This document shows, piece by piece, positions 7,012 through 15,993 of a stretch of 31,355 bases of DNA. This DNA comes from DAIRUQ01 sp036803245 (GTDB lineage Bacteria; Chloroflexota; Anaerolineae; UBA1429). Position 1 is the first letter of the stretch. Each line of letters opens with the position of its first letter. The stretch covers positions 1-31,355 of the forward strand of contig DAIRUQ010000026.1 in NCBI GenBank assembly GCA_036803245.1. The letters run 5' to 3'. Both the position numbers and the translations under genes were made by a program. The notes beneath the pieces were generated by a model that saw only the letters and a list, made by a program, of their open reading frames with translations, ran no database searches and was not told the origin of the DNA.

Positions 7012-9263
7012 ATGACCTCATCACGACGCCTGTGGTATTGCCAGCCCGCCCTGGAGTGGGAGCAGGCCCTTCCACTCGGTAACGGCAGATTGGGCGCGTT
7101 GGTGTATGGCGGCGTGCGCCAGGAGCAGATCAAGCTCAACGAGGACACCCTCTGGTCGGGCGGGCCCCGTGACACCGTGGTCCCCGATGGCGGCCGCACG
7201 CTGACAGAGATCCGACGTCTGATCCTGGAAGAGGTCGATCTCCCCGCCGCCGAGGAGCTCACCAAGCGGCTCCAAGGGCCGTTCACCCAGTCCTACCAGC
7301 CGCTGGGCGACCTGTGGCTCACCATGGAGCACCCCGAAAAAGCCGCCGACTACCAGCGCGAGCTGCTCTTGGACGACGCCTGCGTCGGCGTGCGCTACCG
7401 CGTCGGAGACGTGACCTACGAACGGACCGCGTTGGTCAGTGCCCCCCACCAGGCGCTGGTAGTCAGGCTAACGGCTGACGCCCCCGAATGCATCTCGCTG
7501 GATGTTCGCTTCGACAGTCTCCAGCACCACACGGTTTCCGTGGGAGACGACGATCTCCTGGTGGAGGGACGGGCACCCTGGCAGGTGGATCCCAACTACC
7601 ATGAGTCGGACGACGAGCCGGTCAAGGTCGACACCGCGCCCGACGGCCGGGGCATGCGTTTTGCCGGCATCCTCCNNNNNNNNNNNNNNNNNNNNNNNNN
7701 NNNNNNNNNNNNNNNNNNNNNNNNNNNNNNNNNNNNNNNNNNNNNNNNNNNNNNNNNNNNNNNNNNNNNNNNNNNTACCGGGCGCGCTTCTGGCGCGCCT
7801 CGCTCGATCTGGGCGATCCTCTTTACGGCGACCTCCCCACCGACGAGCGTCTGCGCGCCTCGCAGGAGGGACCGCTGGACCCGGACCTGGTTGCCCTCTA
7901 CTGGGACTATGGCCGGTATCTCTTGATCGCCTCGTCGCGCTCAGGCACCCAGCCGGCTAGCCTACAGGGCATCTGGAGCCGCTCTCAGCGCCCTCCCTGG
8001 AGCGCCAACTATACGTTGAACATTAACGCCGAGATGAACTACTGGCCCGCCGAAACCTGCAACCTGGCCGATTGCGCCGAGCCCCTGGTCACCATGGTGG
8101 AGGAGCTGGCCCAGGCCGGTCGGCGCACGGCAGAGGTCCTCTATGGCTGTCGCGGCTGGACCGCCCACCACAACTCGGACCTCTGGCGGCTAAGCTCGCC
8201 CGTCGGGGCGGGCACCGGCTGCCCCTGGTGGGCCTGCTGGCCCATGGGCGGCGCCTGGCTGTGCCAGAACCTGTGGGATCACTATGCCTTTTCGCAAGAT
8301 CCTGCCGTTCTGCAGCGAATCTACCCGATCCTGCGAGAGGCGGCCGCCTTTGTGGAGGACTGGCTCGTGGCCGGCGCCGACGGGCGGCTTCACTCAGCCC
8401 CATCGACCTCGCCTGAGAACCGCTTCCTGCTGGAGGGCGATCGCCTTTGCGGCACCACCAAGGACAGCGCCATGGATCGCGCCATCATCGTCGATCTGTT
8501 GACCCATTGCATCGACGCGGCCACGACCCTGGGGGTTGACGCCGAGCTATCGCGGCGCTGGCGTGTCGTGCTGGATAGCCTCTACCCCTATCAGGTCGGC
8601 TCCGACGGCCGCCTGCAAGAGTGGGATCGTCCCTACCCAGAGCCAGAGCCGGGCCACCGGCACATCTCGCACCTCTACGGCGTCCATCCCGGCCACGAGA
8701 TCACGCCCCAGCGCACGCCTCACCTGGCGGCCGCGGCTCGTCGCAGCCTGGAGCATCGCCTGGAGCACGGGTCGGGGCACACCGGCTGGAGCTGCGCCTG
8801 GATCATCAACCAATGGGCTCGGCTGGGCGATGCGTCGCGCGCCTATGCCCAGGTAGAGACCCTCTTTCGCAAGAGCACCTACCCCAACCTGTGGGACGCT
8901 CACCCCCCGTTCCAGATTGACGGCAACTTTGGGGCTACGGCCGGCATTGCCGAGATGCTGCTGCAAAGCCACGACGGAGAGATCGCGCTGCTCCCCGCCC
9001 TGCCCGAGCAGTGGCCTACGGGGAGCGCCCAGGGCCTGCGCGCCCGCGGTGCCTTTTTGGTCGATCTGACCTGGGCGGACGGTCGTCTCGCAGAGGCCAC
9101 CCTGTACGCCAGGGTTGGGGGAGAGTGCCGGCTGCGGACGTTCGAGGCCATCGTGGTCGAAACACAACAACGGGAGAGCCTTCCCCTGGGAGACCTGGGT
9201 GATGGATCGGTCGCCTTTGCCGCCCGTGCCGGTCAGCGCTACCATCTGCGGCCACGTGGCTAG
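7012..9263 (+). CDS. Alpha-L-fucosidase, glycoside hydrolase family 95 (interrupted by a scaffold gap)
   Basis: An inverting exo-alpha-L-fucosidase-type enzyme that would release terminal L-fucose from glycans; some GH95 members act on L-galactose. About 221 residues are read before the gap and 495 after it, together close to the usual 750-800, so the true gap should be short. Before the gap: ALPLGNGRLGALVYGG and NEDTLWSGGP, both GH95 hallmarks. After the gap: NINAEMNYWPAE (Asn residues that position water), STSPEN (general acid Glu) and DAHPPFQIDGNFG (catalytic Asp), matching the active site I recall for Bifidobacterium AfcA. The frame differs on the two sides only because the N run is a placeholder. 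AAGGAG (7000-7005) sets the ATG at 7012. No signal peptide is visible, so it is probably cytoplasmic and acts on imported oligosaccharides. Two UroD-like genes follow. Confidence 0.92.
7676..7775. other. Assembly gap (100 N)
   Basis: A 100-N placeholder inside the GH95 gene. It separates two halves of one enzyme and shifts the apparent frame. Confidence 0.98.
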
Positions 9264-9314
9264 GCCATCGCGCCGAAGGCGACGTTGATCCCCTGCCAGG
9301 AAGGAGCCGGCATC

Positions 9315-10286
9315 GTGACCACGCGTCGAGACCAAGTGTACCGCGCCGTTGCGCGCACCGGGCCCGACTATGTGCCCATCTACCTGTTCAACAAGGACCA
9401 AGAGCAGTCGGATATCGTCGCCATCGGTGTGCAGCACCACTTTATGGGACCCAAGGCCGACACCTCCGAGTGGGGTTTTCGCTGGGAGCGGCTAGACGAG
9501 ACCATGGGCCAGCCGGTGGCGCCAGTCCTCACCAGCAGCGAGGACGTCGCCAGCCTGAAGGTACCTGACCTAGCGCCCGACTGGCGCTTTGCCGAGGTAC
9601 CCGCCTTTGTCGAGCGCCACGCCGACCAGTACCGTCTGGGCTCATTGGGGCTGTCGGGCTTTACCAGCATGTCTTGCCTGCGCGGTTTTGACGGCCTGAT
9701 GGAGGATATGGCGCTGTGCCCCGCTGCCGTCGAGGCGCTGGCCGACGCCGTCTTTGGCTTTGAGGAGCAGATCATCGTCGCCATGGCCGGTCGCGGCCTG
9801 GACGCCGTGGCCTTTGGCGACGATTGGGGCACGCAGCAGGGCCTGATCATCTCGCCGGCGTCCTGGCGACGTATCTACAAGCCCCGCTATGCCGCCCAGT
9901 TCGCGCTAGCCCACCAGCACGGCATGCAGGTCTACTTTCATTGCTGCGGCAAGATCGATCCTATCATTCCCGACATGATCGAGATCGGCGTGGACCTGCT
10001 CAACCTCTCGCAGCCCAACCTCTACGACATCGCCGAACTGGGGCGGCGCTACGGCGGCCAGGTCTGTTTCGTCTGCCCGGTCAGCTACCAGACCACCTCG
10101 ATCCTGGGCACACCCGACGAGATTCGCGAGGACGTGCGCCTGCTGGTCGAGCACCTGGGCCGGTTCAACGGCGGCTTGGTGGGCTATGTGGAAGAGTACC
10201 ACACTATCGGCATGTCCGATGCCAACTATGAGGCTTGCGTAGAGGCCTTTCGCACCCTGGGGCGCTACCGCCCGGCTGATAGTTAG
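9315..10286 (+). CDS. UroD/MtaA-family protein (methyltransferase-like), first of two
   Basis: 323 residues of the URO-D fold, which includes uroporphyrinogen decarboxylase and the zinc methyltransferases (MtaA, MtbA) that move methyl groups via cobamides. The strand carrying HCCG (QVYFHCCGKIDPIIPDMI, near 210-227) resembles the His-x-Cys zinc site of the methyltransferases rather than the heme-pathway enzyme. The usual third Cys near the C-terminus is not seen (region GYVEEYHTIGMSD). No corrinoid protein gene is nearby. The GTG at 9315 is chosen because AAGGAG lies 8 bases upstream; an ATG at 9285 lacks a good site. It lies 51 bases after the fucosidase gene and 11 before a related gene, so all three are probably one operon. 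The substrate is unknown. Confidence 0.82.
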   Translation: MTTRRDQVYRAVARTGPDYVPIYLFNKDQEQSDIVAIGVQHHFMGPKADTSEWGFRWERLDETMGQPVAPVLTSSEDVASLKVPDLAPDWRFAEVPAFVERHADQYRLGSLGLSGFTSMSCLRGFDGLMEDMALCPAAVEALADAVFGFEEQIIVAMAGRGLDAVAFGDDWGTQQGLIISPASWRRIYKPRYAAQFALAHQHGMQVYFHCCGKIDPIIPDMIEIGVDLLNLSQPNLYDIAELGRRYGGQVCFVCPVSYQTTSILGTPDEIREDVRLLVEHLGRFNGGLVGYVEEYHTIGMSDANYEACVEAFRTLGRYRPADS

Positions 10287-10297
10287 GAGCAGCACGC

Positions 10298-11437
10298 ATG
10301 GCCACCCCCCCACAACCCACCCTCACGCCACGCCAGCGTTTCGCCCGCATCATGGCCCATCAGGAGGCCGATCGCGTGCCGCTGGACCTGGCCGGCACCG
10401 CGTTGACCAGCGCCGACGCTCCCCTGTGGCCAGGCCTGCGTCGCGTGCTGGGCATTGAGGGAGAGCCGCCCGACGAGGACGGCGTCGACGAGCGCGTCCT
10501 CCAGGCGCTAGAGGTAGACCTTCGTCACGTCGGTGGCCTGATCGCTACTGGCAGCCAGCCGGTACCCGGTCACTCCGATCAGCGGGTCGACATCTGGGGC
10601 ATCGTCTATCGCTGGACCGGTCAGTACTGGGATATCGTGCGTTCGCCTCTACGGGGCGCTACCGTGGACGACCTGGACGCCTACCCGTGGCCCGATCCAG
10701 CGCGCATCGTGGACGAGGCGCCGCTGGAGCAGTACCGGCAAGAGGCCCAACGCCTCTGGGAACAGACTGGCTTTGTGGTGGGAGCCGAACACCCGGTCTA
10801 CGGCGTGTTCGAGCTGGGCTGCTGGATGTGCGGGTTCGACGACTTTTTGCTGCGACTTGTGGCTGACGAGCCCTTTGTGCGCAGTTTTAGCCAGCGCTAC
10901 CTGGACTTTCAGAAGGCCATCATCAAGCCCTACTATCAGGCGCTGGGCGACTGGATCCACTTTACCACGAGCGGCGATGACTTTGGCACCCAGACCGGCC
11001 CCTTTATGGCGCCCAAGACCTTTCGCGAGCTCGTCAAGCCATACCTGGCCGAGCGGATCGCCTACACGCGAGAGTTCACCCGGGGCTACTTTTGGCATCA
11101 CACCTGCGGCTCGGTGGTGGCCCTCTTGCCGGACCTGATCGAGGCGGGGGTGGACATCCTGAATCCGGTCCAGCCGGGAGCCAAGGGGATGGAGCCAGCC
11201 GCCCTCAAGGCGGGCTACGGCGATCGCGTCTGCTTTCACGGCGGGTTCGACACCCAGGGGGTGCTGCCGTTCGGCACGGAGGAAGAGATCGTGGCCGAGG
11301 TGCAGCGGGTGATGGACGCCCTCAAGCCTGGCGGAGGGTACATCTTTTCCGCCGCGCACAACATCCAGGCGGATGTGCCGCCCGAGAATGTGGTGACCAT
11401 GCTCCGCGCCGCCCGACGCCTAGGGGCCTATAGCTAG
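10298..11437 (+). CDS. UroD/MtaA-family protein (methyltransferase-like), second of two
   Basis: 379-residue URO-D-fold protein. TPRQRFARIMAHQEADRVPLDL at the N-terminus is typical of the family. A His-x-Cys site is present (FWHHTCGSVVALLPDLIEAGVDILNPVQ, near 265-292). The later third-ligand region reads FSAAHNIQADVPPENV, offering His where methyltransferases have Cys. It differs considerably from the gene before it, so the pair is not a recent tandem duplication. GGAG lies 8 bases before the ATG at 10298, and only 11 bases separate it from the previous stop. It may be a methyltransferase or demethylase acting on a methylated sugar or other small molecule linked to the fucosidase; that is inference. 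Classic heme-pathway UroD is unlikely because of the neighbours. Confidence 0.83.
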   Translation: MATPPQPTLTPRQRFARIMAHQEADRVPLDLAGTALTSADAPLWPGLRRVLGIEGEPPDEDGVDERVLQALEVDLRHVGGLIATGSQPVPGHSDQRVDIWGIVYRWTGQYWDIVRSPLRGATVDDLDAYPWPDPARIVDEAPLEQYRQEAQRLWEQTGFVVGAEHPVYGVFELGCWMCGFDDFLLRLVADEPFVRSFSQRYLDFQKAIIKPYYQALGDWIHFTTSGDDFGTQTGPFMAPKTFRELVKPYLAERIAYTREFTRGYFWHHTCGSVVALLPDLIEAGVDILNPVQPGAKGMEPAALKAGYGDRVCFHGGFDTQGVLPFGTEEEIVAEVQRVMDALKPGGGYIFSAAHNIQADVPPENVVTMLRAARRLGAYS

Positions 11438-11467
11438 CCACGGCTCAAGCCAGCGTGCGAAAACCTG

Positions 11468-12133
11468 TCACCCCGAAAAGGCTGGGCTCTCGCTAGAGGC
11501 CCGGCCAGGCGCCGCCCGACACGTGCGCACGCCGCTCCACAAGAGGTAGCCAGCAACCACGCATGAGCCCAGCACGTCCACATAGCGCGTTAGGGGCTTT
11601 GCCGGAGCGATGGCCACGGCCGCCAAGGCCAACAGCACGGCCACATCCACGGCGGCTTTGGCGCGGTAAAGCCCACGTTGCGCGGCAATGATGGCGCTGT
11701 ACTGCTCGCGCGTCAGGCGGGCATAGCGTCGCCAGAACCAGACGTTGGTGACCAGTCCGAGAGCTGCAATGACCAGACCCGGAAGCACGTTGCCACCCGG
11801 CTCGTTGGTCGAGCCCCCCAGCAGCGTCAGGGCCACCATCACCCCACCAGACACATACAGCGCCACCGCCACGCTGGTGTTGGCAGCGCACTCCATGCTG
11901 GCGGCTTTCTCTTTATCCAGCTGATCGTCACGCGCCATCCGGCGGAACACCCACCACGAGATAAAGAGCGCCACCAGCTCGACCGAGCGCCGCACAAAGT
12001 CGCCCACCTGGGTCATCGACTGGCTCGTGAGCACGGCAAAGCCCGTGGCCAGGGGAGCCCACATGCTTAGCAGCAGCGCCACCAGCAGCGTCCTTTGGCG
12101 CGCCGCCGTTTGGGCTTGATCGAGAGAGTTCAT
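11468..12133 (-). CDS. Multi-pass membrane protein, possibly a divergent cation-efflux (CDF)-like domain
   Basis: 221 residues with about five or six hydrophobic segments. The layout resembles the transmembrane half of cation diffusion facilitators: a SQSMTQVGDFVRRSVELVALF helix with a buried Asp, then a helix with YRAKAAVDVAVLLALA, and a final RYVDVLGSCVVAGYLLWSG helix like the CDF dimer helix. The cytoplasmic domain of CDF proteins is absent, and the His/Asp metal site is only partly matched, so transport is uncertain. The gene starts 4 bases after the stop of the dolichol/phytol-kinase-like gene and is likely translated with it. It could equally be an uncharacterised membrane protein; I would not name a metal. 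Confidence 0.6.
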   Translation of the reverse strand: MNSLDQAQTAARQRTLLVALLLSMWAPLATGFAVLTSQSMTQVGDFVRRSVELVALFISWWVFRRMARDDQLDKEKAASMECAANTSVAVALYVSGGVMVALTLLGGSTNEPGGNVLPGLVIAALGLVTNVWFWRRYARLTREQYSAIIAAQRGLYRAKAAVDVAVLLALAAVAIAPAKPLTRYVDVLGSCVVAGYLLWSGVRTCRAAPGRASSESPAFSG

Positions 12134-12137
12134 CGGC

Positions 12138-12869
12138 CTACCATCCTAGCAGGGCAAAAAGATAGCTGAGCGGCATCACGACAACCGCCGCTGCCAGAGG
12201 CACCGTCAGCGTATCGGTCCCCCGCCGAGAGAAGAGCTCGATCAGTCCGGCCAAGGGCGCCACCGCCGCTGTGATCAGGAGCGCACTCAACCACGGCTGC
12301 TGCCCGTAGAACACCAACGTCAGGAACGCAGCCACGCCAGCGCAAACGATCATCGCTCCGGTGCCCTCATAGGTCTTGCCCGGATCCACTAGTTCATGAT
12401 GCACACGGCGTCGGCCAAAAGCCTTGCCATATAGCGCTGCTGCCGCGTCGCCAAAGCCCCACGCCATCACGGCCACCGCCGCAACGTAACGCCAAGAGTC
12501 CCCCAGCAAGCCCCAGAACACGGTGATCAGCAGGGCGAACATGGCCTGCACATAGAGTAGCTGCTTGCGCAGTTCCCCGCCGTGCCTAGAGCGGTCGACG
12601 AACGTCTGGCGGTACCAGGGTAACCGCTCTAGCAGCATGAGCGCCGGATAGGCCACGATCACTAGCAGCGACGCTGCCGCGATGGCCGTCCACCAACGTC
12701 CAAAGAGCTCCAGCAGCACAAAGATGGACAGGCTGTAGACAATGTGCTGGATCTTGCGAACCAGCTCGGTGGGGAACCGCAGCCAGCGCTTGAGGATCGT
12801 CGGTAACAGGACGGCGAACAGCAAATAGTAGGCCAGCAGGATCACCGCGCCGATCAGATCGCTATGCAC
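12138..12869 (-). CDS. Dolichol/phytol kinase-like CTP transferase membrane protein
   Basis: 243-residue integral membrane protein with about seven hydrophobic segments, of the dolichol kinase/phytol kinase/phosphatidate cytidylyltransferase group. These use CTP to phosphorylate isoprenoid alcohols or to activate phosphatidate. Telling motifs are RKIQHIVYS near 38-46, AWGFGDAAAALYGKAFGRRR near 135-155, PGKTYEGTGAM and ELFSRRGTDTLTVPL near the C-terminus. The size and the short loops fit the VTE5/polyprenol kinase type better than CdsA. The start is a GTG at 12869; an in-frame stop lies 8 codons upstream, and the ribosome site is weak. It lies between an SDR gene (42 bases upstream) and a membrane protein (4 bases downstream). 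Substrate could be a polyprenol or a diglyceride. Confidence 0.78.
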   Translation of the reverse strand: MHSDLIGAVILLAYYLLFAVLLPTILKRWLRFPTELVRKIQHIVYSLSIFVLLELFGRWWTAIAAASLLVIVAYPALMLLERLPWYRQTFVDRSRHGGELRKQLLYVQAMFALLITVFWGLLGDSWRYVAAVAVMAWGFGDAAAALYGKAFGRRRVHHELVDPGKTYEGTGAMIVCAGVAAFLTLVFYGQQPWLSALLITAAVAPLAGLIELFSRRGTDTLTVPLAAAVVVMPLSYLFALLGW

Positions 12870-12911
12870 AAAGGCACCGCCGATTCGCCATCACGCCACG
12901 TGCCGGAGAGC

Positions 12912-13949
12912 TCACTCGACGGTGCGGGGGTGGGGCGTCGACGATGGGATGACGGACCGGCTCCGCGCCGCAGCCCGCGCCTGTTGCCAGTGTGGGGACT
13001 GCCGCAGGAGACCTCGTTGCACCAGGGGCTGAAACACGCGTGCCAGCACCCAGCCGAGGCCCAGCTTGCGACGCATCGCCCGCGTATAATCGTCCAGGTC
13101 GTGACGCTGATAGTGCAGCAAAGCCTGGCTCGGCCCTGTGTCTAGCCAATCGGTGTAGAAGGGGTCGGTCGTATAAGCCTCCGCCGGCAACATGCCCACC
13201 CCGGTCGCTTCCAGGATCCGCCGCACCATGTCGCCATAGACGAACTGGCAGCGCGCCCCGCCGCCGACCAGCAGTATCTTGCCGATGGCCGACGACTCGC
13301 CCACCGCCCGGGCAAAGGCCCTCGCGGCATCTCGCGGATCGACAAACTCCATCCGGGTATCCAACGGCACGTCAAACATGGCCTGCAGATTGGTGATGCG
13401 CATAGGCATCGCCGCGCCCAGCCTTAGGATCGTCCAGGGCAGCCCCGAAGATCGCACCAACTCCTCACACGCCACCTTGTGCCGTCCGTAGGCATCTACC
13501 GGGTTCACTTGATCGTCGGCGCGGCGCGGCGGGAAGAGGTGCTTGGTGAGCCCATACACCGCCACCGATGAGGCAAACAAAAGGCGCGGCGGCACGGGTA
13601 GCCGTTTCGCCTCGTCGATCAGATGCCGCGTCCCCTCCACATTGATCTCACGAGCCCACTCGGGATCAGCGTCGATATCACCGGCCACACACGACTGCTT
13701 GGGGATGATGAACGCCAAATGGACGATGGCTTCCTGGCCAGCCACCGCCCGCGCCACATCGTCGCGCGAGCGCAGATCGCCCCAAGCCACCTCGATGCGG
13801 TCACCATGCCGCCGGGCCAGGTGCTTGGCCGCCCGATGGTTGCCCCTGGAGCCGATATCAAAGCAGCGAACCTGATGTCCCTCGTCCAGCAACGCGGCCA
13901 GCGTGTGGCCACCGATGTTCCCAAAGGCACCCGTCAGCAGAACCTTCAT
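12912..13949 (-). CDS. NAD-dependent epimerase/dehydratase (extended SDR)
   Basis: 345-residue Rossmann-fold enzyme of the extended short-chain dehydrogenase type. The N-terminal TGAFGNIGG is the dinucleotide-binding loop, GDLRSRDDV follows strand 3, SSVAVYG holds the catalytic Ser region and YGRHK is the YxxxK pair. The C-terminal substrate-binding part is long, with FVDPRDAARAF and GGGARCQFVYGDMVRRILE. Such enzymes act on nucleotide sugars or on steroid and lipid-like substrates. I chose the ATG at 13949 because the protein then begins with the family N-terminus MKVLLTGAFG and AAAGG lies about 9 bases upstream; an open frame extends to 13997. It is first of a three-gene minus-strand group with the dolichol/phytol-kinase-like gene, suggesting isoprenoid or lipid work. 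Confidence 0.87.
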   Translation of the reverse strand: MKVLLTGAFGNIGGHTLAALLDEGHQVRCFDIGSRGNHRAAKHLARRHGDRIEVAWGDLRSRDDVARAVAGQEAIVHLAFIIPKQSCVAGDIDADPEWAREINVEGTRHLIDEAKRLPVPPRLLFASSVAVYGLTKHLFPPRRADDQVNPVDAYGRHKVACEELVRSSGLPWTILRLGAAMPMRITNLQAMFDVPLDTRMEFVDPRDAARAFARAVGESSAIGKILLVGGGARCQFVYGDMVRRILEATGVGMLPAEAYTTDPFYTDWLDTGPSQALLHYQRHDLDDYTRAMRRKLGLGWVLARVFQPLVQRGLLRQSPHWQQARAAARSRSVIPSSTPHPRTVE

Positions 13950-14263
13950 AAAGCGCACCTTTCCAACACCCTCGCCTCGCCACTTCCAGGGTAGCATGGC
14001 CGCCGGCGAGCAGGCAGTGATCGGGGACAGGTCTTTGCCGTCAAGAACATGACCAGCGTCATCGGCGGCTCACCGGTCACGTGAAGTGCCGCACGAAACC
14101 GAGTTCAGCGTGGTTTCGGCCCGCTGGCCGTTGCTTGGCCTCGTGACCCATGGTAAACTCTCCTTGGGTGTGCCTGGGACGCGTTAGGGTATTTGCGCGC
14201 CGGCCCAGCTGGTGCAGAGCGATTGCATGCCGAGGGCCCATGCAGGACGGAGGCGCCCCCACG
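13950..14263. other. Intergenic region between divergent genes
   Basis: No gene is seen in these 314 bases. It contains a 7-bp inverted repeat (CGAAACC ... GGTTTCG, around 14094-14118) with an 11-base loop, and a candidate promoter for the plus strand at 14131-14159. Nothing else stands out. Confidence 0.5.
14131..14159 (+). promoter_or_regulatory. Candidate promoter of the bactofilin-like gene pair
   Basis: TTGCTT (14131-14136), a 17-base spacer and TAAACT (14154-14159), about 105 bases before the small gene at 14264. The match to consensus is moderate (3 of 6 and 4 of 6). Confidence 0.3.
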
Positions 14264-14599
14264 ATGTACGGCGACATCACCCTGTCGCAGATGACGTTTT
14301 TGGTTGAGCTGGCTGAGCGATCACGCCAGCAAGCGCTCTCGTCACCGCCGACCCCCGTGGAATGGTTGCTCATCTTGCGTCCTAGTGGCGGCACCCTGCT
14401 GCGCGCCGAAGCATCCTGGACCGACATCCCCGCCGATGCCACGTTCTACCAGTCGCTGGCCCAACGAGGCTATCTCGGCATGCTGTCAAGCGAGGACATC
14501 AGCAGCGGCGAGGTGGTGATCTGGCCGACCGAGCGCGCGTTTGGCTTGGCCAGGTGGCAGGCCACCCAACAAGAAGGCGATGGGTCGCGTCACGGGTAA
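14264..14599 (+). CDS. Small uncharacterised protein
   Basis: 111 residues, beginning MYGDITLSQMTFLVELAERS and ending in a polar tail. I recognise no family. The first 60 residues look helical, with a hydrophobic stretch (VEWLLILRPSGG); the middle is of mixed strand character. No signal peptide or membrane helix is evident, so it is probably cytoplasmic. The ATG at 14264 is preferred because GGAGG (14249-14253) lies 10 bases upstream; earlier in-frame ATGs at 14240 and 14150 lack a site. It ends 19 bases before the bactofilin-like gene on the same strand, so the two are likely co-expressed, and it might serve the same envelope-related function. GC-rich codon use matches the neighbours. Confidence 0.6.
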   Translation: MYGDITLSQMTFLVELAERSRQQALSSPPTPVEWLLILRPSGGTLLRAEASWTDIPADATFYQSLAQRGYLGMLSSEDISSGEVVIWPTERAFGLARWQATQQEGDGSRHG

Positions 14600-14618
14600 C
14601 GAACGAGGGAGGACTCAC

Positions 14619-15971
14619 ATGCGCACACACAGACGGGGTTTGGTGATGCTGCTGGCGGCGGCCTTGGTGATAAGTGTGGCTCTGCCGGTTGCAGCCCTAG
14701 AGGTCTCGGAGAACGGCACCATCGCGGCCGATCAGGTCATCGACGATGACCTCTTTATCGGGGGGACGATGGTCTATATCAACGGCACCGTCACGGGTGA
14801 CGTCATCGCCGTCGGCAACCAGGTGGTCGTCAACGGGCGGGTCGGCGGAAGCTTGATCGTCGCGGCCCAGTCACTGGTCGTCAACGGCACCGTGGATGGG
14901 AGCGTCTACTCTGGCTCGGCCTCGGCCGAGTTCGGCTCCGACGCTCAGATTGGTCGCAACGCCTACTGCGCCGGCTATAGCCTCATTACCCAACCCGGCG
15001 CAGAGGTAACCCAAGACCTGCTGGCTGCCATGTACCAGGTGGTGCACGGCGGCTCTATCGGTCGCGACGCCACGACGGCCGGCGGCGCGGTCGAGATTTC
15101 TGGAGAGGTGGGCCGCGATCTGATCGTCGACCTGGGCACCGAGCCCGCCGGCCCGGGCGCGCCCTTTGTGCTCATCCCGGGAGCGCCGACCACCATCGCG
15201 CCCGGGCTGCGCGTCGCTTCTGGCGCTAGCATCGGCGGCGAGCTGCGCTACACCAGCCCCAGCGACGCCGACGTCGCCATAGCGGCCGAGCCTGCACAAG
15301 GCATCCGACGGATCGTCCCTGATGGCGGCGCACAGCCCCCTGCCAAAGAAGACGGATGGTTCGCCGGGGTTGCCGCCATCGCCATGGCCATACTCCGCTG
15401 GCTCTATGCCCGCGCTCGCGAGCTTGTAACCCTGCTGCTCCTCGGAGCGCTAGCTCTATGGCTGGCGCGATCCCGCTTCCTGGGCGTGGTGGACACTGCC
15501 AAAGACCGGCCAGTCGAGTCTGCTGGGTGGGGCCTCTTGGTCACGGTTGGGGGCTATGTGGGCTTTGCAGTAGCGGCCGTCGCCATCGTGGTGAGCGGGC
15601 TTATCCTGGCGGTCATCAGTCTCGGTGGCCTGACGGGCAGCTTTCTCGCCGTCACGCTCTCGCTGCTGGTAGCGCTCCTGATCCTGTTCCTGTTCACCAT
15701 CCGGTGGGCCAGCAAGCTGGTGCTGATCTACCTGGTCGGGCGCGCCATCATGCGTGGGGTCTCGTCCAAAGAGATGGCCATCGGCTGGCCGCTGGTGGTC
15801 GGCTCGCTCATCTATGTGCTGCTGCGGGCCATCCCGGTGGTTGGGGCGCTGCTATCCCTGGTGGTGACGCTGGTGGGCATGGGCGCGCTCTGGCTCTACC
15901 TGCGCCAGACCATCGGCAGCCACCCAGGCGCAGGAGACGATGCGATCGAGCCGTCGACCCCCGCAGACTAG
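14619..15971 (+). CDS. Exported bactofilin-like (polymer-forming) protein with C-terminal membrane domain
   Basis: 450 residues. A signal peptide (MRTHRRGLVMLLAAALVISVALPVAA) is followed by a repetitive beta-rich region to about 200, with recurring short units such as NGTVTGDVIAVGNQVVVNGRVGGSLIVAA and ISGEVGRDLIVDLG, as in the polymer-forming cytoskeletal (bactofilin) family. About four hydrophobic helices follow from about 270 to 435. Unlike classical cytoplasmic bactofilins this protein is exported, with its beta region outside and anchored through the C-terminal helices. A role in envelope organisation is plausible but inferred. The ATG at 14619 is chosen over an in-frame ATG at 14541, because GGAGG lies 6 bases upstream and it places the signal peptide at the N-terminus. 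It converges on a GlsB-type gene across a shared hairpin. Confidence 0.85.
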   Translation: MRTHRRGLVMLLAAALVISVALPVAALEVSENGTIAADQVIDDDLFIGGTMVYINGTVTGDVIAVGNQVVVNGRVGGSLIVAAQSLVVNGTVDGSVYSGSASAEFGSDAQIGRNAYCAGYSLITQPGAEVTQDLLAAMYQVVHGGSIGRDATTAGGAVEISGEVGRDLIVDLGTEPAGPGAPFVLIPGAPTTIAPGLRVASGASIGGELRYTSPSDADVAIAAEPAQGIRRIVPDGGAQPPAKEDGWFAGVAAIAMAILRWLYARARELVTLLLLGALALWLARSRFLGVVDTAKDRPVESAGWGLLVTVGGYVGFAVAAVAIVVSGLILAVISLGGLTGSFLAVTLSLLVALLILFLFTIRWASKLVLIYLVGRAIMRGVSSKEMAIGWPLVVGSLIYVLLRAIPVVGALLSLVVTLVGMGALWLYLRQTIGSHPGAGDDAIEPSTPAD

Positions 15972-15993
15972 GGCCAACGCGTGAGAAGCAAGA

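Noticed and set aside
9315..11437. The two UroD-like genes as hemE of the heme pathway
   Set aside because: The HxCG site resembles zinc methyltransferases, two unlike copies sit behind a fucosidase, and no other heme genes are near.
11438..11467. Possible terminator between the convergent UroD-like and membrane protein genes
   Set aside because: No stem of useful length is present in the 30-base spacer.
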